A stretch of DNA of 64,000 nucleotides, taken from positions 33,983 through 97,982 of the forward strand of contig DATLZR010000009.1 of NCBI GenBank assembly GCA_035573895.1, given 5' to 3'. The DNA comes from Blastocatellia bacterium. Its GTDB lineage: Bacteria; Acidobacteriota; Blastocatellia; HR10. A model generated the notes under the pieces. The model ran no database searches. It worked only from the letters and a program-made list of their open reading frames with translations, and was not told the DNA's origin. Every line of letters begins with the position of its first letter. Positions within the stretch are counted from its first letter, which is position 1. The position numbers and the translations under genes were made by a program. Below, one piece after another: positions 53,528 to 61,494 of this stretch.

Positions 53528-53540
53528 AAGCTTCCTCCGA

Positions 53541-53583
53541 AAATAGCCGCAGATTTCACAGATCTGCACCGATGGACCCGTCC
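53541..53583 (-). repeat. Leader repeat copy 3, upstream of M28 gene
   Basis: On the minus strand: GTCCATCGGTGCAGATCTG, then GAAATCTGCGG and TATTTTCGGAGG before the ATG. It resembles copies at 6206, 50938 and 57089 in position and sequence. Confidence 0.45.
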
Positions 53584-54013
53584 GAAAATTAATTGGTGCA
53601 ACCCGTCGCTTGTGTTTCATCGCATCCGGGCGTCGCCTGAGCGTCGTGAAAAACTTCCCCGAGAAAGCGTCGCAGGCCGTCCTGCCTGTGCACCGTCGCC
53701 GACTCGGACGACTCCGTTACGATTCCCTCCCGAAAGGCCGCGCAGGTCCCTCCGGCGTGCACGTTTATGCCTTCCCTATGGGTAATCTGTTGGCCTTTCA
53801 TAACAAAGGCGATATTATAGGGCTAGAGGACGGAGGTGGAAAAGGCCAACAAAAGAGCCGTCGGCAACAGGGAGAATCAAAGCCCTCCCGAAGGCATCGT
53901 AGGACGTCGGCGGTGTCCGTTCTTGACCGTGATGGAGGGAGAAGGGCCGGTGCTGCTGAGGAAACGGGGCGTGTAATTTTCCGACTTTTTCTCCCTTTGA
54001 ACTGTCCAAAGAG
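53584..54013. other. Gap holding a minus-strand TATAAT and possible leader ORF
   Basis: A minus-strand TATAAT (53819-53814) with TTTTCC 18 nt upstream precedes an ATG at 53801 that opens a 70-codon frame ending at 53589. It could be a leader ORF ahead of the M28 gene, but its composition is not protein-like. I see no gene for the plus strand before the sigma factor. Confidence 0.35.
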
Positions 54014-54625
54014 ATGGCTGATCGGGGGATGCGAAGGGAGCACAAGACGAGTCAGTTGATGCGGGACGTGGGGGACCTCATGGAGCTGTCAGACGAGCAG
54101 ATCGTACAACGCACGCTAAACGGTGAGACCGAAGCCTTCGGGCTTCTCATCAAGCGTTGGGAGAAGAAAATCTACAGCCTTGCCCTTCGGATGCTCGGGC
54201 AGAGCGAAGACGCGAGAGATGCGGCACAGGACGTTTTTCTCACCGCCTATCGAAACTTGCGCCAGTTTCGCGGAGATGCACGATTTTCTTCCTGGCTCTA
54301 CCGTATTGCCATCAACTGCTGCTATAACAAGCTCCGCGAGAAGCAGGCCGAGCACACGTCCCTTGACGAAGCAACCACGATTGCGGTCGAAGATCCGGTC
54401 GTGAGTCGAATTCACCGTCAACAACTGGCCGAGCGAGTGCGCCGGGCAGTGCACGCTCTTCCTCCGGAACTCCGGCAGGTCGTCATCATGAAGGAGTACG
54501 AAGGACTGACATTTGCCGAAATCGCGGAGATTTTGAACATCCCGGTCAGCACGGCCAAGACCCGACTCTATACCGGGCTGGATCAGTTGCGAAAGCGACT
54601 GACATCGGTCAAAGATGCTTTGTAA
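54014..54625 (+). CDS. ECF RNA polymerase sigma factor (RpoE-like)
   Basis: The 203-residue protein has region 2 ([46 protein letters not shown]) and region 4 ([23 protein letters not shown]). It redirects RNA polymerase to its regulon. Several in-frame ATGs lie within the first 23 residues (54014, 54029, 54059, 54080), so the exact N-terminus is uncertain. The next gene is a zinc-finger anti-sigma factor 26 nt downstream. Confidence 0.93.
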   Translation: MADRGMRREHKTSQLMRDVGDLMELSDEQIVQRTLNGETEAFGLLIKRWEKKIYSLALRMLGQSEDARDAAQDVFLTAYRNLRQFRGDARFSSWLYRIAINCCYNKLREKQAEHTSLDEATTIAVEDPVVSRIHRQQLAERVRRAVHALPPELRQVVIMKEYEGLTFAEIAEILNIPVSTAKTRLYTGLDQLRKRLTSVKDAL

Positions 54626-54651
54626 GCGATACACAGGAGGATGAGAGAACC

Positions 54652-55332
54652 ATGACGGAAAATCTTCATCAGCAGGCTCCTCCGTGCGAGTTCAAGGAGC
54701 AGCTTGTCGCCTACCTCTATGGCGAACTGGCCCCGGCACAAACACGCGCATTTGAAGAACACATGAGGGAGTGTGCGAGCTGTCGCCGGGACGTCGAGGA
54801 CTTTCGATCTGTCCGACAGATGCTCAGTGTGTGGGAGGTCAACGAATCTCCTCGAGTGATCGTCCAGGTGAAGGAGAGCTTCTGGCAGGCGCTGGTGCAG
54901 GTGTTTCGGACCGCACCCGCGTGGGGAAAGCTCCTCGCAGGTGCGATGGCGACGCTCGTGATCCTGGCCATCTTTAATGTTCAGATCGAAGTGTCACGCA
55001 CGACCGGCTTCCGATTTCGCGCCAGTCTTCTTCCCGTCCGGACGGACACGCAGATGGAAAACCGCCAGGGGCTTGACCAGCAGCAGATCGCAGCCATTCT
55101 CGATGAAAAATTCCGACAGTTTCAGCAACAACAGCAAGAGCGCCTGGTGTCTTCTCTGGAGGAAGCCGTGCGACAGATCCAGGCTGAGCAGACGGTCACT
55201 CTAATGGATCTTGTTCAGAAGTTGCAAGACCAGCAGCGACAACAACTCGCGGGCGTGCTACGAGAACTGGAAACACCCCGCACAGAGGCATTGACCTTCA
55301 CCGATATTTTCTTTGATCGCGGGGGGAACTAA
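54652..55332 (+). CDS. Membrane anti-sigma factor with zinc-finger (ZAS) domain
   Basis: The 226-residue protein has an N-terminal zf-HC2 domain with HMRECASC (HxxxCxxC) that binds the sigma factor, one membrane helix (about 100-118), and a periplasmic glutamine-rich coiled coil. It would hold the sigma factor inactive until an envelope signal acts on the outer part. GAGG lies before the ATG. Confidence 0.9.
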   Translation: MTENLHQQAPPCEFKEQLVAYLYGELAPAQTRAFEEHMRECASCRRDVEDFRSVRQMLSVWEVNESPRVIVQVKESFWQALVQVFRTAPAWGKLLAGAMATLVILAIFNVQIEVSRTTGFRFRASLLPVRTDTQMENRQGLDQQQIAAILDEKFRQFQQQQQERLVSSLEEAVRQIQAEQTVTLMDLVQKLQDQQRQQLAGVLRELETPRTEALTFTDIFFDRGGN

Positions 55333-55354
55333 ACCAGAGAAAGGGAGCAAGAGC

Positions 55355-55999
55355 ATGCGAACGATACTCGGTATCATTGCCGCTGGTGGAATCATCGGCG
55401 GTTGCCTTTTGGGGTGGTCCCGGGCAACAGCGGTTCTCGCTGGGCAGGCCGGGCGACCAACGAAGGCGACCGAGCAACTGCGATCGCGAACGGGTGTGGA
55501 TCGCCCTGCTCCGGTTCCGGCCGAGCGCCCGGAAGCGCCAGGTCCCCTGCAGGAGCAAAGTTTGCTCGCGCAACCACAGGCCCAGACTCCGGTGCTCAAT
55601 CGTATGGCGATCATTCGCCTGCTCAATCTCTCACCGGAGCAACTACGACGCATCCAGGACGTTCGCCGACGTCTCGGCCCCCATCTCGAGAAAGCCCGTC
55701 AAGAGGTGGAGGATCGCCGGGATGCTCTCCGCGAAGCCACCTATGGCGAAACATTCAATCCCTCCCTCGTCGAACAACGCCTTCGAGAGCTGATCGAGGC
55801 GCAAAGCGAACTGATTCGCCTGGAGACTCAACTGGAGATTGAATTTCGCAACGTGCTGACTCCCGAACAGCTCGCCGAGTTCCGCAAGATTCGAGACGAA
55901 GAACTCGCCATTCGTCGCATGCGTCGGGAAGCCCGCGAGCGAGAACGGCGGCTTCAGGAGCGGTTGCGACGGGCACTTCAGCGACCGCCGCAGATGTAG
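55355..55999 (+). CDS. Exported Spy/CpxP/ZraP-like LTXXQ protein
   Basis: The 214-residue protein starts at the ATG at 55355 (GGGAG upstream) with a signal segment. A Pro-rich linker precedes a long helical domain with LNLSPEQLRRIQDVRR and NVLTPEQLAEFRKIR, two LTXXQ-like motifs, and an Arg-rich tail. It is the third gene of the sigma operon and probably works as a periplasmic chaperone or metal-stress sensor. Confidence 0.85.
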   Translation: MRTILGIIAAGGIIGGCLLGWSRATAVLAGQAGRPTKATEQLRSRTGVDRPAPVPAERPEAPGPLQEQSLLAQPQAQTPVLNRMAIIRLLNLSPEQLRRIQDVRRRLGPHLEKARQEVEDRRDALREATYGETFNPSLVEQRLRELIEAQSELIRLETQLEIEFRNVLTPEQLAEFRKIRDEELAIRRMRREARERERRLQERLRRALQRPPQM

Positions 56000-56258
56000 C
56001 GTAGAGTTTCAAGTTTGACAAAGAACGACAGGCTGGAAAGCTCGTGTCCCTCCTGCTCCAGCGCAGAGCTGAACCTTCCGCTCCCCTTCGTACCCAGACG
56101 GTCTAGCCTCAGTTGACCGATCGGTTTTACTCCCTGGCCCGAGCGGCCTCGATCCGCTGAATCTATGTGCCGAGCCTCTCGGCTTGACGCCTGAATCTTC
56201 CATCGGCGATATTAGACCCTTGATCGCAACTTCCGGGGAGTCTGCAACCGGGACGGGA
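56000..56258. other. Short gap before mlaE
   Basis: The frame upstream of the mlaE start (from 56184) is open but has no family support. A TTGACA at 56016 has no matching -10. Nothing else is visible. Confidence 0.3.
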
Positions 56259-57026
56259 ATGAACATCCTTAAACTCATCCTCTATGAGCTTCAAGAGGGG
56301 ACGGTGCTGGCCTGGCGGGCATTCGCCGCGCTTTTCACCCGACCCCGGTACTTCCGAGATATGCTCAATCAGATGGACACGATCGGTGTGGGGAGCCTGG
56401 TGATCGTTCTGCTAACGGGATTTTTCACTGGAGCTGTACTTGCCCTACAAACAGGTATGACGATGTCGTCGCTCGGGGCCAAAGGATTCACCGGACGCCT
56501 GGTTGCAACGTCATTGCTGCGGGAGCTGGGACCGGTGTTGACGTCATTGATGGTGGCGGGTCGCGTGGGGTCGGGCATTGCCGCGGAACTCGGTACGATG
56601 CTCGTCAGCGATCAAATTGACGCCATGCGTGCTCTGGGCACCGACCCCATACGGAAGTTAGTCACCCCCCGAATGGTTGCTTTGCTGGTGATGGTTCCGG
56701 CCCTCACCATCATTGCCGTCATGGTCGGGACGGGAGGAGGGCTGGTCGTGGCCGTAACGCTTTTGGGCCTGCCCTATACACAGTACACCAGTTCCGCCAA
56801 ACTGGCGTTCAAATTGAACGACGTGACGGGGAGTCTGATCAAGGCTCTGGTCTTCGCCTTCATCATTGCCGTAGTCGGCTGTCGCGCTGGTCTGCGTACA
56901 AGCGGAGGAGCGGTCGGCGTCGGACGTTCCACGACGCAATCGGTGGTCGTGGCTTCGATCCTGATTCTGGTGGCCGATTTCTTCATCACCCGTGCCCTGC
57001 AAATTTTCCTGCCCCCCGGTCAATAA
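56259..57026 (+). CDS. mlaE: MlaE-family phospholipid ABC transporter permease
   Basis: The 255-residue permease has about five helices and the MlaE signature: GFFTGAVLALQTG, ELGPVLTSLMVAGRVGSGIAAELGTM (split by the conserved turn) and VSDQIDAMRALGTDPIRKLV. It moves phospholipids between membranes with MlaD and the ATPase MlaF. No mlaF gene is present between mlaE and mlaD, so the ATPase must be encoded elsewhere. Confidence 0.94.
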   Translation: MNILKLILYELQEGTVLAWRAFAALFTRPRYFRDMLNQMDTIGVGSLVIVLLTGFFTGAVLALQTGMTMSSLGAKGFTGRLVATSLLRELGPVLTSLMVAGRVGSGIAAELGTMLVSDQIDAMRALGTDPIRKLVTPRMVALLVMVPALTIIAVMVGTGGGLVVAVTLLGLPYTQYTSSAKLAFKLNDVTGSLIKALVFAFIIAVVGCRAGLRTSGGAVGVGRSTTQSVVVASILILVADFFITRALQIFLPPGQ

Positions 57027-57088
57027 AGGGCGACCGGAGGATGGGACTCTTCATTTGGAAGACGGGCCCATGCCCGGATGAGAATCTG

Positions 57089-57158
57089 AACCACAGACGT
57101 GCACGGAAGGACGCAATGAAGCGAGACAATCCGTGTTCATCCGTGTCCGTTTGTGGCG
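57089..57158 (+). repeat. Leader repeat copy 4, upstream of mlaD
   Basis: ACCACAGACGTGCACGGA and the inverted TCCGTGTCCGTTTGTGG form long imperfect arms around a short spacer. The right arm (ATCCGTGTTCATCCGTGTCC) is the clearest form of the family. It is followed by GAATTTCGGAGG and the mlaD ATG. Confidence 0.6.
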
Positions 57159-57174
57159 AATTTCGGAGGAGTCT

Positions 57175-58284
57175 ATGCCGACACGGAAAAAGATCACCTT
57201 CAGTGAACTCAAGGTGGGAATCGTCGTCCTGGTGGCCATCGCCCTGCTCATCTTTATGATCCTCACGGCCAGCGGCGAAATCGGCTTCATTCGTGAGGAA
57301 TTTCTCGTGCGGGCGCGGGTCGCCGAGGTGGACGGGCTGATCCCCGGCAACGAAGTTCGTCTTGCCGGTGTCCGCGTGGGAAATGTCGTCGAGGTGAAGT
57401 TCGGCGAAATTCCCACCCGCCCCGAAGACCCCAACACGGTGGAGATCGTCATGCGGGTGAATCCGGAGATCGCCCGCGAGCGCATCCGATCGGATTCGGT
57501 CGTCACGCTGGGCTCCATCGGACTGCTCGGGGATAAAGTGGTTGAGATTTCGCCGGGAACGAAGAACGGCAAGCCCATTCAAAGCGGCGACTACCTCCAA
57601 AGCGCGCCGGGGACAAACATCCGGAAGATCATCTCTGGCGTGGATCCCCTCATTGCTGACCTGACGGACACTGCCGAGCAAATCAGGCAGATGGTCTTGC
57701 GCATCAACCAGGGACAGGGGACGGTGGGAAAGCTCATCCGCGATCCCAAAGTGTACGAAGACCTCGATGCCACCATCATCGAAGCCCGTGATCTGGTTCG
57801 GCGAATCCGTGAGGGCGAGGGGACAGTAGGTCGGCTCATTAATGATCCAACCCTCTACGACGACTTGAAGCGAGCAGTGACTCGACTCGAGCGCGTCACC
57901 CGCGAGATTCAGGAAGGACAGGGGACAATCTCCCGGTTGCTCCGGGAACCCGACGTCTACGACAGTCTCAACCGGACGATGAAACGGGTGGAGGAGATCG
58001 CCGAGCGCGTTGATACGATCGCCACCCGGATCGAAAAGGGTGAGGGGACGGTCGGTCGCCTGATCAACGATCCCGCCTTACATGAGGACGCCCGCGTCAT
58101 GGTCGCCAACATGAAGGAGATCAGCGGAAAGATTGAGACTGGCGAGGGGACTCTGGGCGCTCTCGTTCATGATCGCCAGCTCTACGATAATCTCAATTCG
58201 CTCTCATCAGAACTTGTGCGCTTGCTTTACGATTTCCGGCAAAATCCGGGTAAATTCTTGCGATTTAAGATCTCGATATTCTGA
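57175..58284 (+). CDS. mlaD: MCE-domain MlaD-like protein with five C-terminal repeats
   Basis: The 369-residue protein has one N-terminal membrane helix (about 14-32), an MCE domain (about 38-125; VDGLIPGNEVRLAGVRVG) and a helical tail with five repeats of GEGTVGRLINDPTLYDDL type (around 172, 211, 247, 288, 329). The MCE domain forms a hexameric lipid-binding ring in the periplasm. The repeats probably extend the tunnel towards the outer membrane. GGAGG precedes the ATG. Confidence 0.92.
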   Translation: MPTRKKITFSELKVGIVVLVAIALLIFMILTASGEIGFIREEFLVRARVAEVDGLIPGNEVRLAGVRVGNVVEVKFGEIPTRPEDPNTVEIVMRVNPEIARERIRSDSVVTLGSIGLLGDKVVEISPGTKNGKPIQSGDYLQSAPGTNIRKIISGVDPLIADLTDTAEQIRQMVLRINQGQGTVGKLIRDPKVYEDLDATIIEARDLVRRIREGEGTVGRLINDPTLYDDLKRAVTRLERVTREIQEGQGTISRLLREPDVYDSLNRTMKRVEEIAERVDTIATRIEKGEGTVGRLINDPALHEDARVMVANMKEISGKIETGEGTLGALVHDRQLYDNLNSLSSELVRLLYDFRQNPGKFLRFKISIF

Positions 58285-58333
58285 TTCAGGCTCGGAGCGT
58301 TCTCATCTATTTTTGACAACAGGAGGATGATCA

Positions 58334-59383
58334 ATGCGGAACCATGCAAGGTGGTGGATGACCTGCCTTCTTGTCATCTGCGGTGCGGGACTGCTGCTTA
58401 CAATCACCGGTTGTCGCCGCGAGGAGCGAGCAGAGTTTCAGCCGGAGATTCTGCCCCTACCCGAGGGATTAGCCGGATATGAGGCGATGGAAATCCCTCC
58501 CGATAATCCCCAGACACCGGAGAAAGTCGCCCTCGGGCGTCAACTGTTTTTCGACAAGCGGCTGAGCGCCGATCAGTCACGGTCGTGCTATTCCTGTCAT
58601 TTGAATGAAAAAGGATTGAGCGATGGGCTGCCGACGGCCATCGGAGCACTGGGGAAAAAACTCCCGCGCAACAGCCCGACGCTCTGGAATATCGGTTATC
58701 ACAAAGAGTTCTACTGGGACGGTCGGTCGTCACCGCTGGAGAAACAGATCAATGCAGCCTGGACCGGTCCCAACATGAGCGCCAAACCGGATGAGATCGC
58801 CGCCAGGCTCAACAGCATCGAAGGTTATCGAAAGCAATTCCAGCGGGTCTTCGGCACCGATGCCACTCCCGAAAATATCGTCAAAGCCCTGGCGGCGTAT
58901 ACGCGGACAATCATCGGAGGCAAAACAGCCTACGATCGCTATCGCCTGGGGGATAGCACGGCTCTCAGCGAAGAAGCCAAACGCGGCCTGGAGGTGTTCA
59001 AGCGGGTCGGCTGCGATCAATGTCATGCGGGGATTCTGTTCACCGATTTGCAGTATCACAACGTTGGCATCGGGATGGATAAGCCCGAGCCTGATCTCGG
59101 CCGCTTCAAGGTGACCAACCAGGAGAGAGATAAAGGGGCATTCAAGACGCCCACGCTGCGGGATGTGGCCCGCTCGGGCCCCTATTTCCACGACGGCAGC
59201 GTAGCGACATTGGAGGAAGCGGTTGATCTGATGCTCGCCGGTGGCAAACCGAATCCCTGGCTGGACAGGGTCAATCTCAAACCGGCCAAGATCACTCCTG
59301 AGGAGAGGCAAGCTTTGCTGGCGTTCCTTCGCTCATTGACCGAGGAAGGTCAACTTAAAGAGCCACGGCTGCCCGAACAGTGA
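58334..59383 (+). CDS. Di-heme cytochrome c peroxidase lipoprotein
   Basis: The 349-residue protein has a lipobox (LTITGC), two CxxCH motifs (CYSCH and CDQCH), and the CCP/MauG-like motifs LGRQLFFDKRLS, TPTLRDVARSGPYFHDGS. It reduces hydrogen peroxide in the periplasm with electrons from cytochromes. AGGAGG lies 7 nt before the ATG. It follows mlaD by 50 nt. Confidence 0.94.
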   Translation: MRNHARWWMTCLLVICGAGLLLTITGCRREERAEFQPEILPLPEGLAGYEAMEIPPDNPQTPEKVALGRQLFFDKRLSADQSRSCYSCHLNEKGLSDGLPTAIGALGKKLPRNSPTLWNIGYHKEFYWDGRSSPLEKQINAAWTGPNMSAKPDEIAARLNSIEGYRKQFQRVFGTDATPENIVKALAAYTRTIIGGKTAYDRYRLGDSTALSEEAKRGLEVFKRVGCDQCHAGILFTDLQYHNVGIGMDKPEPDLGRFKVTNQERDKGAFKTPTLRDVARSGPYFHDGSVATLEEAVDLMLAGGKPNPWLDRVNLKPAKITPEERQALLAFLRSLTEEGQLKEPRLPEQ

Positions 59384-59395
59384 TTCTCGTTCCGG

Positions 59396-59436
59396 GGAGC
59401 GAGCCGCCCTATGACACCGAAATGAAGGCTCGCTCC
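59396..59436. terminator. Hairpin after the peroxidase stop
   Basis: GGAGCGAGCC (59396-59405) and GGCTCGCTCC (59427-59436) form a perfect 10-bp stem with a 21-nt loop, 13 nt after the stop. There is no U tract, so it is at best a Rho-type or mRNA-protecting hairpin. Confidence 0.4.
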
Positions 59437-59667
59437 TCGGCCCCGAAACTCCTGTGGGGCTCGGCCCACTGCAAGGAAATCGCCAGTTGCCTCCCACCTC
59501 TCTACGCCTTCGTCCCGTGGTGCGGCGAATGGGTGCGACATGTGACGCATCGAAAAGAATGTGATCCCCGGCTCGCCACGCTTCACCTGTATCTGAACTC
59601 TATCGGCCGTGGGTGCACAATCTCTTTGTGCGAATCAGGAGGCGAACATCATATTCGACCGTCCACG

Positions 59668-59697
59668 TTGACATTGATTGCTGTTGCCTTCTATAAT
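59668..59697 (+). promoter_or_regulatory. Promoter for initiator tRNA (TTGACA-18-TATAAT)
   Basis: Both hexamers are perfect (59668-59673 and 59692-59697), with 18-nt spacing. The predicted start near 59704 is 10 nt before the tRNA. Confidence 0.85.
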
Positions 59698-59713
59698 TGG
59701 CTCCGGATTTTGA

Positions 59714-59790
59714 CGCGGGGTGGAGCAGTCTGGAAGCTCGTTGGGCTCATAACCCAAAGGTCGGTGGTTCAAATCCACCCCCCGCAACCA
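59714..59790 (+). tRNA. Initiator tRNA-fMet (CAT)
   Basis: The 77-nt gene begins CGCGGGG and ends CCCCGCAACCA with encoded CCA. The first base C faces A at position 72, the unpaired end typical of bacterial initiators, and the anticodon stem has three G-C pairs (GGG CTCATAA CCC). The T loop is TTCAAAT. Anticodon CAT. No terminator is evident downstream. Confidence 0.98.
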
Positions 59791-60155
59791 ACCCCCGCAG
59801 GAAATGCCGGCCGAACCCATCTCGCTGCAACAGCACTTTATATCTCAGGCGAACGCCCGAAGACGGCACCCTTTGCCGAAAACCGGCATCTGAACGCTGG
59901 CGTTTCCAAAATTCGTGACCTTGACTCTCGCCAGAGGGCACCTGCTCGCTAACATCATAGCTCGCCGGACCGGGGATCGGTTCGTGACCTGTTCAATCCA
60001 ACGATTGCTCCGCCGTTCGTTCATTACGCGGCTGACCTTAGATTCGAGCCCCCCTCCGAATCATAATGGGCCAGCCGCAGAGATTCACGCGAAATTTCTC
60101 CACGCCGAAAATCCGTGGTGAGATCTCTAAGCTGAGGTCAGGGTGCTCTCCCGAC
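59791..60155. other. Gap between tRNA and propeller gene
   Basis: Frames here overlap the tRNA or lack coding character. I find no RNA gene or repeat. Confidence 0.4.
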
Positions 60156-60184
60156 CTTGACAAAGGAACCGAATGTGATTAACT
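60156..60184 (+). promoter_or_regulatory. Promoter for the propeller gene (TTGACA-17-TAACTA)
   Basis: TTGACA (60156-60161), 17 nt, TAACTA (or TTAACT at 16 nt). Start near 60191 gives a ~50-nt leader. Confidence 0.45.
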
Positions 60185-60239
60185 AGAGGCCCGATGATGC
60201 TCGCGCTCACATACAGTCCTGCTCATTGCGAGGTGTACC

Positions 60240-61238
60240 ATGGAACGTCGAGTGCTCGTGCTCTTGCTCCTGCTAATGCTCGTGTGGCCTTCCCCATCCA
60301 TTGCGACAGCGGCACAATCGGTTTTCTGGCAGCCGACAAACGGACCTTCACGGAAGGCTGTGTTCTCCCTAATCGTCGGTGACTACCTCTTTGCGTCGGC
60401 CTATGGTGAAGGAGTCTTTCGTTCGGCCGATGACGGCGAAACCTGGGAAGTCCTCACCACAGGTCTCACCAGCCTCAATGTCATTTCTCTCGCTTTTAAT
60501 CCCGTAACGGGATCGCTCTTTGCTGCCACCGGGGGGCTCGTGGATGGCGCGGGCGTGTTTCGCTCCCGGGACAATGGAGAAACGTGGACACCCGTCAACA
60601 GAGGCCTGACAAAGCTCAACGTTGTGTCGCTGCTGATCACGCCGACGGGAACCGTGCTGGCCGGCACATACGGCGCCGGTATCTTCCGGTCCTCAACTGA
60701 TGGTGACCGGTGGATGGCCGTGGGGCCATCGGGGACGACGATTACGACATTCGCCATCACCCCGCAAGGACACCTCCTTGCCGGTTCTGGCAATCTTTTT
60801 GGCGGGCAGGGGCGAATCTTCGCTTCCAGCGACGAGGGAATGACGTGGGCTTCGGTGAGCACATTCCGAACTAGCATCACCTCTTTGCTGAGCGATTCGC
60901 ATGGCCATCTGTTCGCAGGAACCGGTAGCCTCAGCGGAGGTGATGGGGTCTACCGATCAGACGATCAAGGCCGAACATGGGTGCCGCTCAGCTTGCGTCG
61001 GATGAACATTCTGTCACTGGCCCGGAACGAGAGGGACGATCTTTTCGCCGCCTCCGCTAACCTGAACGGGCCGGGAGCCGGCGTTTTTCGCTCGCTCGAT
61101 GACGGCCTCACCTGGTCCAGTATCGGGTTGCAAGGGATGAACGTTCTTTCGCTAGCGGTTCGCTCCGATGGCTATCTCTTCGCGGGAAGCGGCGTAGGTC
61201 GTGTTTTTCGCAGCCGGGAATCAACACTCCGCGAGTGA
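60240..61238 (+). CDS. Exported Asp-box (BNR) beta-propeller protein
   Basis: The 332-residue protein has a signal peptide (about 1-24) and six Asp-box repeats of the form SxDxGxTW, including SADDGETW, SRDNGETW, SSDEGMTW, SDDQGRTW and SLDDGLTW, each preceded by a VFRS-type strand. The fold is a sortilin/sialidase-like propeller, but no sialidase active-site residues are evident, so it is probably a binding protein. GAGGTG precedes the ATG. Confidence 0.88.
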   Translation: MERRVLVLLLLLMLVWPSPSIATAAQSVFWQPTNGPSRKAVFSLIVGDYLFASAYGEGVFRSADDGETWEVLTTGLTSLNVISLAFNPVTGSLFAATGGLVDGAGVFRSRDNGETWTPVNRGLTKLNVVSLLITPTGTVLAGTYGAGIFRSSTDGDRWMAVGPSGTTITTFAITPQGHLLAGSGNLFGGQGRIFASSDEGMTWASVSTFRTSITSLLSDSHGHLFAGTGSLSGGDGVYRSDDQGRTWVPLSLRRMNILSLARNERDDLFAASANLNGPGAGVFRSLDDGLTWSSIGLQGMNVLSLAVRSDGYLFAGSGVGRVFRSRESTLRE

Positions 61239-61271
61239 ACGCCTGCCCGGGACCAGGAGCCCGCGCACCAC

Positions 61272-61356
61272 CCTCACAAGGCAAAGAGGGGGGGTCCGTC
61301 TGGTCACCGCCATCGGGTAGCCTGACGGAAATGGTCTGATTGTGAGGCCTCTTTGC
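61272..61356 (+). ncRNA. Candidate structured RNA with mutually exclusive stems
   Basis: CCTCACAA (61272-61279) pairs perfectly with TTGTGAGG (61340-61347), and GCAAAGAGG (61281-61289) with CCTCTTTGC (61348-61356). The order is crossing, and no linker separates the right arms, so the two stems cannot easily coexist and could act as alternatives. TCCGTC (61295-61300) and GACGGA (61324-61329) form an inner stem. It starts 33 nt after the propeller stop and ends 138 nt before lpxD. The strand is chosen by context only. I recognise no known family. Confidence 0.45.
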
Positions 61357-61494
61357 TGCGAGAGCGAAGGGGCAACATCCGGAGTCCCTCAATCTGCTCG
61401 GTCCTGGACCCTCAGGGGGTATAGTCGGCTAGCATCTCTCTTTTGTTTCCGCTAGAGTTTTTCGCTCCATTTACCGTCGAAGGGCGAGGGAGCA

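Noticed and set aside
59380..59952. A 190-codon plus-strand frame downstream of the peroxidase
   Set aside because: It runs through the initiator tRNA gene.
61290..61380. Partial resemblance of the minus strand to a cyclic-di-GMP-I riboswitch
   Set aside because: Only short stretches look alike; the conserved GGCAAACC and GACGCAAAGC blocks are not in the right order or intact.
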